Shown here one piece after another: positions 7,260 to 16,370 of a DNA stretch of 64,000 nt. Origin of the DNA: Rhizosphaericola sp047606825 (GTDB taxonomy: Bacteria > Bacteroidota > Bacteroidia > Chitinophagales > Chitinophagaceae); NCBI GenBank assembly GCA_047606825.1, contig JASGDY010000083.1, forward strand, positions 27,303 through 91,302, in the 5' to 3' direction. Made by a program: the position numbers and the translations under genes. Position 1 is the first letter of the stretch; every line of letters starts with the position of its first letter. The notes under the pieces were generated by a model. That model was not told the DNA's origin, made no database searches, and saw only the letters and a list, made by a program, of their open reading frames with translations.

Positions 7260-8279
7260 CTACATATTCATATCCTTATACTTCCGCATAAACCTCTCCA
7301 CTTTTTCGACCATGTTTTTGGAGCCGATGACGATGGGAATGCGCTGGTGTATTTTTTCGGGTTGTATTTCCAGGATACGTTTGTAACCTGTGGAGGCGCG
7401 GCCGCCCGCCTGTTCGACGATGAAGGACAAAGGGTTGCATTCGTACATCAGTCGTATTTTCCCCTCTTTGTGGTCCCAGGACGAGGGATATAAGAAGATG
7501 CCGCCTTTCAGCATGCTCCTGTGGATGTCGGCAATCATCGAACCTGCATAACGCGAATTGTATGGTCGCCGGGTCGCCGGGTCATACTCTTGGCAATATT
7601 TGATATAGTCTTTGACGCCTTGCGGGAAATACACATAGTTACCTTCGTTGACCGAATAGATATAGCCATCGTCGGGGATGTGCATGTCTGGATGGGAAAG
7701 GCAAAATTCGCCGATGGTCGGGTCTAAGGTAAAACCGTTGACGCCGCGGCCTGTCGTATAGACAAGCATCGTGGAAGTGCCGTAGATGATATAGCCAGCC
7801 GCGACCTGTTCCGTGCCCGGTTGTAGAATGTCGCCGATGTCGGGTTTTGCAGTCAACGGAGATTTTCTCCTGTAGATGGAAAAGATGGTGCCGACCGCTG
7901 CGTTGACGTCTATATTGGACGAACCGTCCAATGGATCCATCGCGACCGTATAGTTGGCATCCGACGAAAGTTCGTTGTCCAATATGACTTCATCCTCGTT
8001 TTCTTCCGAAACAATCAAGGCTACGTCGCCGCCGCGTTTGAGTGCCTGTATAAATTGTTCGTTGGCGAAAACGTCCAGTTTTTTCTGTTTTTCGCCCTGT
8101 ACGTTTTCCGTGTTGGTCTCGCCGAGTATGTCGGTGATGCCGGCCTTGTTGACTTCTCGGCTGACGATTTTTCCGGCGAGGGCGATGTCACGCAACAGGC
8201 GGCTGAGTTCACCTTTGGCATAAGGGAAATCGGCCTGTTTTTCGGCGATAAACTGCGATATGGTTTTAAATGCAATCAT
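7260..8279 (-). CDS. fbp: Fructose-1,6-bisphosphatase class I
   Basis: Fbp hydrolyses fructose-1,6-bisphosphate to fructose-6-phosphate, the committed gluconeogenic step. The 339-residue protein carries the class I metal/phosphate motif DPLDGSSNID at 115-124, the substrate loop YSVNEGNY, RYAGSMIADIHR and LYECNPLSFIVEQAGG near the C-terminus. It is oriented like the uronate genes upstream and separated from exuT by 177 bp with a hairpin repeat. Growth on uronates yields pyruvate and triose phosphate and needs gluconeogenesis, so its position makes metabolic sense, but co-transcription is not shown. Confidence 0.96.
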   Translation of the reverse strand: MIAFKTISQFIAEKQADFPYAKGELSRLLRDIALAGKIVSREVNKAGITDILGETNTENVQGEKQKKLDVFANEQFIQALKRGGDVALIVSEENEDEVILDNELSSDANYTVAMDPLDGSSNIDVNAAVGTIFSIYRRKSPLTAKPDIGDILQPGTEQVAAGYIIYGTSTMLVYTTGRGVNGFTLDPTIGEFCLSHPDMHIPDDGYIYSVNEGNYVYFPQGVKDYIKYCQEYDPATRRPYNSRYAGSMIADIHRSMLKGGIFLYPSSWDHKEGKIRLMYECNPLSFIVEQAGGRASTGYKRILEIQPEKIHQRIPIVIGSKNMVEKVERFMRKYKDMNM

Positions 8280-8280
8280 G

Positions 8281-8304
8281 CGAATTAAGAATTAAGAAGT
8301 GAGG
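8281..8304 (-). repeat. Short heptamer array before fbp
   Basis: Read on the minus strand there are about three 7-bp units of TTAATTC type directly before the fbp ATG. It is part of the dispersed short-tandem-repeat pattern described in the findings. Confidence 0.5.
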
Positions 8305-8331
8305 TTTTGAAAGCTATTGGCTGTATATAAA

Positions 8332-8425
8332 CCTCACCCAGACCCCTCTCCTAAAAAAGAGGGGCGAAGCGAAACCTAAGACTTCGCGTCTCCGCTCTCT
8401 CAAGTGAGAGGGGGCGGGGGTGAGG
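8332..8425. repeat. CCTCACCC/GGGTGAGG hairpin repeat
   Basis: CCTCACCC at 8332 and GGGTGAGG ending at 8425 bound a nested structure with CCCCTCTCC and AGAGAGGGGG-type inner arms. Shorter relatives with the same CCTCACCC start lie at 51615 and 52873. It is an interspersed hairpin repeat that may reduce readthrough between exuT and fbp. Confidence 0.75.
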
Positions 8426-8456
8426 TGCAAATACACATTTATAGTAGATGATTTTT

Positions 8457-9917
8457 TTACAACTGAATTATCTTCATTTTCGGAACAAGTGCTTTCATGA
8501 TGACCCAGCCGATAAGGTAGGCAAATGCAGACACGACGAAAATGATAAAATAACCCGATTCTATTCCTTTAAAATTAAATAACTGCATCTGCGATTTTTC
8601 GGCGTAGTCAAAGAGTTCACCTGAACCTTTGTTGATAAGGAACGAACCTAAGCCACCCGCCATGCCGCCAATCCCCGTAATCGTTGCAATCGCAGATTTT
8701 GGGAACATGTCGCCAATCGTGGAAAATATATTGGCAGACCACGACTGATGCGCCGCCCCAGCTATGCCGATGATGATGACCGGCAACCAAACCGAATATT
8801 GTCCCAAAGGCTGTGCGAACAATGCCAGCAACGGAAAGAACGCAAATATCAACATCGCTTTCATGCGTCCTGCGTAAGGGTCCATGCCTTTCTTGTCTAC
8901 GAAATAGGTCGGTAGCCAGCCGCCGACAATCGATAAAAGCGTAATCAGGTACAACGTGAAAATCTGCGGGGCGCTCTGCGTGGAATCGAGGTTGTAAACC
9001 GAACTCAGGTACGCCGGCGTCCAGAAAAGGAAGAACCACCACACGCCGTCGGTCATGAATTTACCGACCGCAAACGCCCATGTCTGCTTGTATTGGAAGG
9101 CCTGTCCAAAGGTCATTTTCTTTAGTGTTGCAGACGTTACGTCAATGTCCACAATGGTTGTAGGATGGTCGTCCTGTTGTATATACACAAGTTCTTCCTT
9201 GCTGACTTTGGGATGTATGTGTGGTTTTTGATACATAAACAACCAAAAAAACAGCCACAGAAATCCCAGTCCACCAATGATGACAAAAGACATTTCCCAA
9301 CCCCAGGCTTTGGCGATGAACGGAATGCTCAACGGAGCGACCAATGCGCCGACCGTCGCACCAGCATTGAAGATACTCGTGGCGAAAGCACGGTCCTTTT
9401 TCGGGAAATATTCCGCAGTCGCCTTGATGGCCGCTGGAAAATTGCCCGCTTCCCCAATTGCCAAAATAATCCTTGCAAATACAAACAACGTCACACTGAC
9501 GGATATGATTTTTGCTACATCCTCCACGGACGCGATGGTTTCCTTGGCTTCCTTAAAATCTACAAACCATCTACCGGCAAGGATTCCAGAGGTCGCGATG
9601 CCGCAGAAGGCGTGCAATATTGCGCCGATCGACCAGATGATGATCGCCCAGGTAAACCCTTTTTTGGTGTCCAACCTGTCCACAATCCTGCCGGCAAACA
9701 GCATCGCAATGGCGTAGACAATGGAAAATATGGCCGTAATCGTACCGTAGTCGTTGTTGTTCCAATGGAATTCCGGCGCGATAAAATCTTTCCATGTCAA
9801 GGAAAGTACCTGCCTGTCCAAATAGTTGATCGTCGTTGCAAAAAAGAGCAACGCGCATATCGTCCAGCGATAGCCGCTTTTCGGTTTGGACAAGTTGTTG
9901 GATTGTATATCGGACAT
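8457..9917 (-). CDS. exuT: Hexuronate:H+ symporter, MFS (ExuT-like)
   Basis: This transporter of the anion:cation symporter branch of the MFS probably imports galacturonate and glucuronate. The 486-residue protein has twelve predicted helices. It has the NYLDRQ motif (residues 31-36) in helix 1, DRLDTKKGF after helix 2, GEAGNFPAAIKATAEYFP in helix 4 and a Gly/Ala-rich helix 5, all typical of ExuT. Between helices 3 and 4 it has an extra stretch of about 25 residues (FVDFKEAKETIASVEDVA), which is unusual. It is the last gene of the uronate block, 57 bp after eda. Heptamers of GAATTTA type lie before its start. Confidence 0.9.
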   Translation of the reverse strand: MSDIQSNNLSKPKSGYRWTICALLFFATTINYLDRQVLSLTWKDFIAPEFHWNNNDYGTITAIFSIVYAIAMLFAGRIVDRLDTKKGFTWAIIIWSIGAILHAFCGIATSGILAGRWFVDFKEAKETIASVEDVAKIISVSVTLFVFARIILAIGEAGNFPAAIKATAEYFPKKDRAFATSIFNAGATVGALVAPLSIPFIAKAWGWEMSFVIIGGLGFLWLFFWLFMYQKPHIHPKVSKEELVYIQQDDHPTTIVDIDVTSATLKKMTFGQAFQYKQTWAFAVGKFMTDGVWWFFLFWTPAYLSSVYNLDSTQSAPQIFTLYLITLLSIVGGWLPTYFVDKKGMDPYAGRMKAMLIFAFFPLLALFAQPLGQYSVWLPVIIIGIAGAAHQSWSANIFSTIGDMFPKSAIATITGIGGMAGGLGSFLINKGSGELFDYAEKSQMQLFNFKGIESGYFIIFVVSAFAYLIGWVIMKALVPKMKIIQL

Positions 9918-9947
9918 GAATGTAGAATTTAGATTTTAGAATTTAGG
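9918..9947 (-). repeat. Heptamer array before exuT
   Basis: On the minus strand four 7-bp units of the type TAAATTC/TAAAATC/TACATTC lead straight into the ATG of exuT. Confidence 0.6.
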
Positions 9948-9974
9948 CCGAAAGCCGTAAGACGGAAAGCCCGT

Positions 9975-10637
9975 CTAAGGATTCCTGTTGTCTCTAATAA
10001 TTTCCATTGCCAACCTCGTTCTTTTGGAGAGTTCCGCATAGTCTTTGTTTTCCATGATGTCTTTGCTGAGGAGCTTGCTGCCCATGCCGACCGAGCAGAC
10101 ACCGGACTTGAACCAGGACTTGATGTTTTCCGCTTCGATGGACACGCCGCCTGTCGGGATGAACAACTGTCCGGGAAACAAGTCTTTGATGGACGCGATA
10201 AATTCCGGTCCGAGTATATTGGCGGGAAATATTTTAATTAATTTGGCTTGGTAGTTCTGCGCCTGGTTGATTTCGGATGGAGTCATACAGCCCGGAATCC
10301 AAGGTGTGTTGGTTGTGGACGCGATGGTAGCCACGATTGGATTGACGATTGGTGCAACGATAAAATCGGTTCCCGCACTTACATAATCCAACGCTTCGGG
10401 TTTGTTACGTATCGTGCCGATGCCCAAATACAAATCGGGCATTTCCGCGTCGCGTACCGCTTTTAGTTTTTTAAAATTGTTAAAAGCCTCACTGCCTCGA
10501 TGTGTGTATTCGATGACACGTATGCCTTCGTTGTATAGGGTACGCGTGATTTCTATGCTTACTTCCGCGCTGTTATTGTAGAACAAAGGCAACATGCCCT
10601 GCTCTATGATGGCGTTGATGATTGTGTCTGCCTGCAT
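9975..10637 (-). CDS. eda: KDPG/KHG aldolase
   Basis: Eda splits 2-keto-3-deoxy-6-phosphogluconate into pyruvate and glyceraldehyde-3-phosphate, the last step of uronate breakdown. The 220-residue TIM-barrel protein has VIEYT with the catalytic Glu43, LGIGTI, FIVAPIVNP, PGCMTPSEI and KIFPAN, in which Lys135 forms the Schiff base, then FIPTGGV for phosphate binding. The start lies 7 bp after the kdgK stop, so the two are surely co-transcribed. The exact role as KDPG or KHG aldolase follows from context. Confidence 0.95.
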   Translation of the reverse strand: MQADTIINAIIEQGMLPLFYNNSAEVSIEITRTLYNEGIRVIEYTHRGSEAFNNFKKLKAVRDAEMPDLYLGIGTIRNKPEALDYVSAGTDFIVAPIVNPIVATIASTTNTPWIPGCMTPSEINQAQNYQAKLIKIFPANILGPEFIASIKDLFPGQLFIPTGGVSIEAENIKSWFKSGVCSVGMGSKLLSKDIMENKDYAELSKRTRLAMEIIRDNRNP

Positions 10638-10644
10638 GGTGTGG

Positions 10645-11670
10645 TTATTTTTCGATGATTTTATTTTTGATTTGTTCTACTGTGGAGGTCGTCGCATCGC
10701 CGATGATGTCTAATTTGTCCACGGCGGCGGCGGTTGCAAATTCCAAGGTTTCTTCTTCGGACAGTTCATTGTAATAGCCGTAGATGAGCCCAGCCATGAA
10801 ACAGTCGCCGCTCCCGACGCGGTTGAGGATGGTCTCCTTTTCCCAAGTATGCGAAACTTTCAATGCCTTGTTGGAATAAAGCGAACTATAATAATGAATG
10901 CCGTTGCCTTGGTCAAAGCGGAATGTATTGGCGACGATGGTACATTTGTCAAAAGTACTAATAATCTCTTCCGAAGTATGTATTGCCTGATGCAGCAAAT
11001 GTTCTTTGGAATAGGCATTTGGTTTTAGGAAAAACTCCTCAATCCGCATGCCCAACATCTGGTTTGCCGCCCAGATATTGCCCATGATGAGGTTGCAATA
11101 GGCGGCAAGTGCGGGCATGATTTCTTTTGGGGTTTTTCCGTATTTCCATAGCTTGGCTCTATAGTTTAAATCCAATGAAATGAAAATCCCTTTTGCCGCT
11201 GCGGCTTTGACTGCATCGAGACAAATGTCCGCTACGTTTTGATTCAGTGCTGGACATATCGCACTGAAATGAAACCAACTGATATCCTCGAAAACCTTGT
11301 CCCAATTGATTTTCCTGCGGTCGAGCGTAGCAAAGGAAGAGTTGGCGCGGTCATAGATGACCCCTGCGTTTTTTAAATCTTTTCCTTTCGTTAAATAATA
11401 CAAACCCAACCTTTCCCCGTCGAAAACCATCTTTGCCATGTCGATTTTTTGCCGTTCCAGCTCCTGTACGATTTCATGGCACATGCTGTTGTCCGGAATC
11501 GCGGACATATAGGCGGAAGGCACGTCCCACAATGCCAAAGCCGTAGCTACGTTGAGTTCCGCGCCACCAATATAAAAATTAAACGTATTGGACGAAATCC
11601 ATTCGCCATCGGCATCCAAGCCAATGCGCAACAACATCTCCCCAAAACTCAATACCTTATTTTTTTTCAT
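10645..11670 (-). CDS. kdgK: 2-dehydro-3-deoxygluconokinase (PfkB family)
   Basis: KdgK phosphorylates 2-keto-3-deoxygluconate with ATP. The 341-residue protein has the PfkB N-terminal motif GGAELNVA (35-42) and the C-terminal signature VGSGDCFMAGL, with catalytic Asp289. It sits between uxaC and eda, exactly where the pathway needs it, and its stop is 7 bp from the eda start. The PfkB family has many substrates; KDG is chosen from this context and from LYYLTKG, which fits KdgK. Confidence 0.92.
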   Translation of the reverse strand: MKKNKVLSFGEMLLRIGLDADGEWISSNTFNFYIGGAELNVATALALWDVPSAYMSAIPDNSMCHEIVQELERQKIDMAKMVFDGERLGLYYLTKGKDLKNAGVIYDRANSSFATLDRRKINWDKVFEDISWFHFSAICPALNQNVADICLDAVKAAAAKGIFISLDLNYRAKLWKYGKTPKEIMPALAAYCNLIMGNIWAANQMLGMRIEEFFLKPNAYSKEHLLHQAIHTSEEIISTFDKCTIVANTFRFDQGNGIHYYSSLYSNKALKVSHTWEKETILNRVGSGDCFMAGLIYGYYNELSEEETLEFATAAAVDKLDIIGDATTSTVEQIKNKIIEK

Positions 11671-11700
11671 ATTTGCTTCAATCTAGTGGTTACAATATTA

Positions 11701-13107
11701 CTAACTAAAGTTGAAATAATTCTTCGCGTTGTAGTAACAGATGTCCTGAACTATCTTGCCTATCCATGGAATATCGTTGGGCAATTCGCCGTTTTCGATG
11801 TCCTCGCCGAACAGGTTGCAGACCAAACGCCTGAAATATTCGTGTCTCGGGAAGGAAAGGAAGCTACGCGAATCAGTCAACATACCGACCAACCGACTCA
11901 GCAAACCCATATTGGACAGGGCATTGATCTGTTTGGTCATGCCGTCTTTCTGGTCCAAAAACCACCAAGCGGAACCAAACTGTACCTTTCCCGCAACCGA
12001 ACCGTCATTGAAATTGCCAATCATGGTCGCAAAGATTTCGTTGTCGGCAGGGTTCAGGTTATAGAGGATGGTTTTGGTGAGTTTGTCCTGCGTGTCGAGT
12101 TTGTTGAGGAATTTGGACAATGTCTGCGCCTGTGAATAGTCGCCGATAGAATCCCAACCCGTATCGGGGCCAAGCAGTGCCAGCATCCGCGTGTTGTTGT
12201 TGCGTAGCGCACCGAGATGGTATTGCTGCACCCAACCTTTTTCGTGGTTCCACAATGCAAACCAATACAGCATGGCGGATTTGAATGTTTTGTTTTCTTT
12301 CCGGTCGATACGTTCTCCGGTTCTTATTTTTTGGAAAATCTCCGTGACTTGCATTTCCGTAAAATCTTCCGCATCGATATTTTCCAGTCCGTGGTCGGAA
12401 ACCTTACAACCGTTTTCCGAAAAATAATCGTGGCGCGATTTCAACGCCTCCAGATATTCCGCGAGTGTATGTATTTCCTTGCCGATGACTGTCGCGAGTT
12501 TGTCTATATAATTGTTTAAAACCGTAATGTCGTCGCAGTTCATCGCCTTGTCGGGACGGAACGCCGGCAACATTTTAAATCCTTTGTTTTCTTGTTGTTT
12601 AAATTGTTGGTGGTATTCCAAATTGTCAATAGGGTCGTCTGTCGTGCAGATGATTTCCACGTTCATTTTATTAAGCAAGCCACAGACGGCATATTCGGAT
12701 GTCTGCAATTTGTTGGAAGCCTCTTCGTATATGGGTTTGGCGGTTTTTTCTGAGAGGATTTCCTTAATGCCAAAGTAACGTTTCAGTTCCAGATGCGTCC
12801 AATGGTACAACGGGTTGCGCAAAGTGTAAGGGACGGTCGCTGCCCATTTTTCAAATTTTTCATAGTCGGAAGCATCGCCAGTGATATATTTTTCGTTGAC
12901 ACCGTTGGTACGCATAGCGCGCCATTTATAATGGTCGCCGTAGAGCCACACCTGCGTGATGTTTTCAAACTTTTTGTTGTTGGCAACTTGTTCCGGAATT
13001 AGATGATTATGGTAATCTATAATAGGCAACGCTTTTGCATAGTCATGGTATAGCGTTTCCGCTGTTTTGCTTTGCAATAAAAAATTATCGTCTAAAAATT
13101 GTTTCAT
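11701..13107 (-). CDS. uxaC: Glucuronate/galacturonate isomerase
   Basis: UxaC converts D-galacturonate to D-tagaturonate and D-glucuronate to D-fructuronate. The 468-residue protein is of the amidohydrolase-fold family with DYHNHL at 31-36 as the metal-binding motif. It continues with CTTDDPID, FRPDKA, the LGALRNNNTRM stretch and SFLSFPRHEYFRR. Length matches the family (about 470). It lies 30 bp before kdgK and 144 bp after uxaA in the uronate block. The gap to uxaA carries a heptamer array rather than a clear terminator. Confidence 0.96.
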   Translation of the reverse strand: MKQFLDDNFLLQSKTAETLYHDYAKALPIIDYHNHLIPEQVANNKKFENITQVWLYGDHYKWRAMRTNGVNEKYITGDASDYEKFEKWAATVPYTLRNPLYHWTHLELKRYFGIKEILSEKTAKPIYEEASNKLQTSEYAVCGLLNKMNVEIICTTDDPIDNLEYHQQFKQQENKGFKMLPAFRPDKAMNCDDITVLNNYIDKLATVIGKEIHTLAEYLEALKSRHDYFSENGCKVSDHGLENIDAEDFTEMQVTEIFQKIRTGERIDRKENKTFKSAMLYWFALWNHEKGWVQQYHLGALRNNNTRMLALLGPDTGWDSIGDYSQAQTLSKFLNKLDTQDKLTKTILYNLNPADNEIFATMIGNFNDGSVAGKVQFGSAWWFLDQKDGMTKQINALSNMGLLSRLVGMLTDSRSFLSFPRHEYFRRLVCNLFGEDIENGELPNDIPWIGKIVQDICYYNAKNYFNFS

Positions 13108-13207
13108 CGCTATCGTATTTTATTGGGCTAATGTATATTCGATGTTGTCGTGGTGACATCAACAACGGCGTGCTTCTTTTTAAAAATTGTTTTATTGCTT
13201 GTTTTGC

Positions 13208-13246
13208 GAGGATGCTAATGGCTGACAGCTAATAGCCATTGGCTCT
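13208..13246. repeat. Heptamer array between uxaA and uxaC
   Basis: On the + strand five or more 7-bp units of GCTAATG type (GCTAATG, GCTGACA, GCTAATA, GCCATTG) run up to the uxaA stop. TAATGGCT and AGCCATT inside it can pair as a hairpin. Confidence 0.6.
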
Positions 13247-13251
13247 CGATG

Positions 13252-14901
13252 CTAAAGACTAACGCCTCTTTTCCATGGAATAAAATCATCTTGGTTGAGT
13301 AGGACAGCTTTTGGCAAGACTTCGCCGCTTGCCGCCTTGATGCAATATTCCAAAATATCTTCGCCCATTTCTTCGATTGTTTTTTCGCCTTCGATGATTG
13401 GGCCTGTGTTGATGTCAATGATGTCGGACATTCTGTTTGCTAAAGCATTGTTGGTCGCGACCTTGATGACCGGACATATCGGATTTCCTGTCGGTGTGCC
13501 CAAACCCGTCGTAAACAAAATCAATGTTGCTCCGCTGGCAGTTTTACCTGTGGTAGCTTCCACGTCGTTGCCTGGCGTGCAAACGAGATTGAGACCTGGC
13601 TTGACAGCCGGTTCGGTATAGTCCAAGACATCGACAACAGGCGAAGTGCCGCCTTTTTTCGCCGCACCTGTGCTTTTGATGGCATCCGTAATCAAGCCGT
13701 CGCGGATATTGCCCGGCGAGGGATTCATGTAAAAACCGGAACCAACATTTTCCGCCGCTTTGTTATAGGAGCGCATGAGGTGGATGAATTTTTCCGCTGC
13801 TGCTTTGTCGATGGTCCGGTCGATGAGGTCCTGTTCCGCGCCGCAGAGTTCGGGAAATTCCGCCAGCAAAATTTTGCCGCCCAAAGCCACAACGAGATCG
13901 GACAGATAACCCACGGACGGATTGGCGGAAATGCCGCTGAAACCGTCGCTGCCACCGCATTTCACGCCGATGGTCAACTTGTCCAACCCGACAGGTTGGC
14001 GTTCCAATTTGTTAATTTCAACCAGGCCTTCAAACGTGGAAAGAATGGCCTCCTTGATAAGCTGTTCTTCGCTTTTGGAAGTCTGTTGTTCGAAAATATG
14101 TAGCGGTTTGTTGAAGTTTGGATTGCGTTGGAGCAAGTATTCCCTGAAGTCTGCAACTTGTAGGTTTTGGCAGCCGAGGCTCAGAACCGTTACGCCAGCT
14201 ACGTTGGGATGGTCGGCATACGCCGCCAACAATTTCCCCAAAATGGCAGCGTCCTGACGTGTGCCGCCACAGCCGCCTTGATGGTTGAGAAACTTAATGC
14301 CGTCAACGTTTTTGAAGATACGCTGGCTTTTGTGTTCCGTAGTTGGATAGAAGTCGAGCGTCGTTATGCCGGACAGATCTTTTCCTTCCTCGTAAGCCTT
14401 TAGGAGTTGATGTGTGAAGGCTTTGTACTTGTCCGAAACCGCATATCCTAGCTCGTTGTACAAGGCTTCCTTAATGATGTCGAGATTGCGGTTTTCGCAA
14501 AAAACCATGGGAATAAACAACCAATAGTTGGCAGTGCCGACGCGTCCGTCATCCTTGAGGTAGCCGTTGAAAGTACGGCCTTGGAATTTGGAGATATCCG
14601 GTGCCTGCCAATGATAGTCGTAAGGTCTGTAATGAAACGGGTCGGCTGCGTGTTTGGTATTGTCGGTGCTCATCCGTCCGCCTTTTGGGACGAAATATTG
14701 TGTCTTGCCGACCAATACGCCGTACATATTGATTTCGTCACCTGCCTCCATGTCCTGCATGAACATTTTGTGCTTGGCTGGAATGTCTTCCTGCGCAATG
14801 TATTTTTCGCCGTTAAAGTCAATTTCTTCGCCAGCTTTCAAATCCTGCAAAGCCACGAGGACATTGTCTTTGGGCGTTATCTGTAAAACTTTCTTTTTCA
14901 T
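13252..14901 (-). CDS. uxaA: Altronate dehydratase
   Basis: UxaA dehydrates D-altronate to 2-keto-3-deoxygluconate using a metal centre. The 549-residue protein has an N-terminal SAF domain (about 1-95) and then the altronate/galactarate dehydratase core with HQGGCGGTRQD (208-217), GVKCGGSDGFSG, and a conserved YTEPAVKPG and SGATLILFTTG stretch. Both halves are in one chain, as in the usual bacterial enzyme. The uxaB stop lies 12 bp before its start, showing tight operon packing. Confidence 0.95.
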   Translation of the reverse strand: MKKKVLQITPKDNVLVALQDLKAGEEIDFNGEKYIAQEDIPAKHKMFMQDMEAGDEINMYGVLVGKTQYFVPKGGRMSTDNTKHAADPFHYRPYDYHWQAPDISKFQGRTFNGYLKDDGRVGTANYWLFIPMVFCENRNLDIIKEALYNELGYAVSDKYKAFTHQLLKAYEEGKDLSGITTLDFYPTTEHKSQRIFKNVDGIKFLNHQGGCGGTRQDAAILGKLLAAYADHPNVAGVTVLSLGCQNLQVADFREYLLQRNPNFNKPLHIFEQQTSKSEEQLIKEAILSTFEGLVEINKLERQPVGLDKLTIGVKCGGSDGFSGISANPSVGYLSDLVVALGGKILLAEFPELCGAEQDLIDRTIDKAAAEKFIHLMRSYNKAAENVGSGFYMNPSPGNIRDGLITDAIKSTGAAKKGGTSPVVDVLDYTEPAVKPGLNLVCTPGNDVEATTGKTASGATLILFTTGLGTPTGNPICPVIKVATNNALANRMSDIIDINTGPIIEGEKTIEEMGEDILEYCIKAASGEVLPKAVLLNQDDFIPWKRGVSL

Positions 14902-14913
14902 TTCATATATTTT

Positions 14914-16356
14914 CTACGCATTAAAAGTAATAGATTCTATGACATCCGTTGCGTTAATTTTTGAGAGTTGCTCGATGCTGTCTTTTATCGTGCCGGTCAG
15001 GTTTTTATATTGGGATAAATCAGTTCCCCATATTTCCGTGTTGCTTAATAAAGCGATGACAGGATCAGGTTCGCTATTCCATATTTTTTGGATGGTTGGT
15101 TGCCACTTGTCTGAAATGTTATTGTTCGTTGCCAACAATAAAATATAGGCGGCAAATCCCGATGTCAGACCTTGCGGAATCTTGCCGTATTTTTTATAGT
15201 ATTTGTCCAAAATAGGGATGCACCGTAGTTTTAATTTTTCTGTATAGTTGACAGCGATGGAGCTCCATTGGTGTTCCAAAAATGGATTACTGAATCGGTC
15301 CAATACTTTGTAGGTAAAATCCTGAATGTCTTTCTGCGTAACGGTTTCGGACAATATAGCGTTCCCGATTTCTTCTAATAGCAATGATTTTATAAAATTA
15401 AAAAAACATTTATTGTTCATTGCATCTTTTACCGTCGCAAAGCCGCTCAATATCGCCAATGCGCAGGAGGAAGTATGGGAACCGTTTAAAAGACGCAACT
15501 TAATCTCCTTGAACTTTTCGATGGACGGTGTTAAGATGATGCCTTTGTCTATCTGGGCAAAACATAATCTGTCTTTAACTATGTCGTTGTCTGTCTCAAT
15601 TGCCCAAAGGCTATAAGGCTCCGCCATGATCATGAGTTTGTCGGCGTAGTGGAGTTCTTCATTTTTATAGCTACCCGGAACAATCCTATCCACTAACGTA
15701 TTGCAGAAATAATTGGCATTGGCAATCCATTCCAGGCAATCGTCGCTGAGTTTGTTTTTGTGGGCCAAACCGAATACGATTTCTTTTAGTTTAGTGCCGT
15801 TTTCGGAGATGAGCTCTGTAGGTAGGATGACAAAACCATTGTCTGTATTGCCTTTGCAGCTTTCAAAACGTCTAACTAAAACCGCCAATAATTTACATGG
15901 GAAACTACTCGGAGGATTGTCGTTTATGTCGTCGTCGCTATCCACGATGCCCGATTCTGTTGTATTGGACACAATGATTTGGATGTTGTCGTTCGTAACC
16001 GTATCCAGTATTTTCTGCCATTGTGTTGTTGCGTTGACGACACGGCTGATGCTGCTGTTGACAATGTTTTCCTTGACGATGTTGCCGTTCTCAATGCCCT
16101 GTATGCAGGTCGTGTATAGTCCGTCCTGTTCTTCAAAAGCATCTGTATTGCCGGAAGAGGTGGATTTGACGACGACAATCCTACCGTTGAAGACCTTAGC
16201 CCTGTTTGCTTTGTCGATATAATAATCGGGCAATCCGCGCAACAGAACGCCGGTGCCAAACTGCAATACTTTTTCCGGTAATTCAAATAAAGCATTGTTG
16301 GGCTTTATCAACTGCGCATCAGATATTTGGTCTATATTTTTGCGATTTAATTGCAT
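14914..16356 (-). CDS. uxaB: Tagaturonate reductase (altronate oxidoreductase)
   Basis: UxaB reduces D-tagaturonate to D-altronate with NADH. The 480-residue protein belongs to the mannitol dehydrogenase-like family, with the Rossmann motif LQFGTGVLLRG near residue 32, VSNTTESGI, and PTELISENGTKLK. It also has a C-terminal GSHTSSCALAILSGF stretch carrying the catalytic region. An in-frame ATG at 16389 would overlap the GH105 gene; the ATG at 16356 gives MQLNRKNI and removes the overlap, so it is preferred. No fructuronate reductase (uxuB) or mannonate dehydratase (uxuA) is in the window, so the route shown is the galacturonate one. Confidence 0.93.
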   Translation of the reverse strand: MQLNRKNIDQISDAQLIKPNNALFELPEKVLQFGTGVLLRGLPDYYIDKANRAKVFNGRIVVVKSTSSGNTDAFEEQDGLYTTCIQGIENGNIVKENIVNSSISRVVNATTQWQKILDTVTNDNIQIIVSNTTESGIVDSDDDINDNPPSSFPCKLLAVLVRRFESCKGNTDNGFVILPTELISENGTKLKEIVFGLAHKNKLSDDCLEWIANANYFCNTLVDRIVPGSYKNEELHYADKLMIMAEPYSLWAIETDNDIVKDRLCFAQIDKGIILTPSIEKFKEIKLRLLNGSHTSSCALAILSGFATVKDAMNNKCFFNFIKSLLLEEIGNAILSETVTQKDIQDFTYKVLDRFSNPFLEHQWSSIAVNYTEKLKLRCIPILDKYYKKYGKIPQGLTSGFAAYILLLATNNNISDKWQPTIQKIWNSEPDPVIALLSNTEIWGTDLSQYKNLTGTIKDSIEQLSKINATDVIESITFNA

Positions 16357-16370
16357 TGTGCTATGCGTTA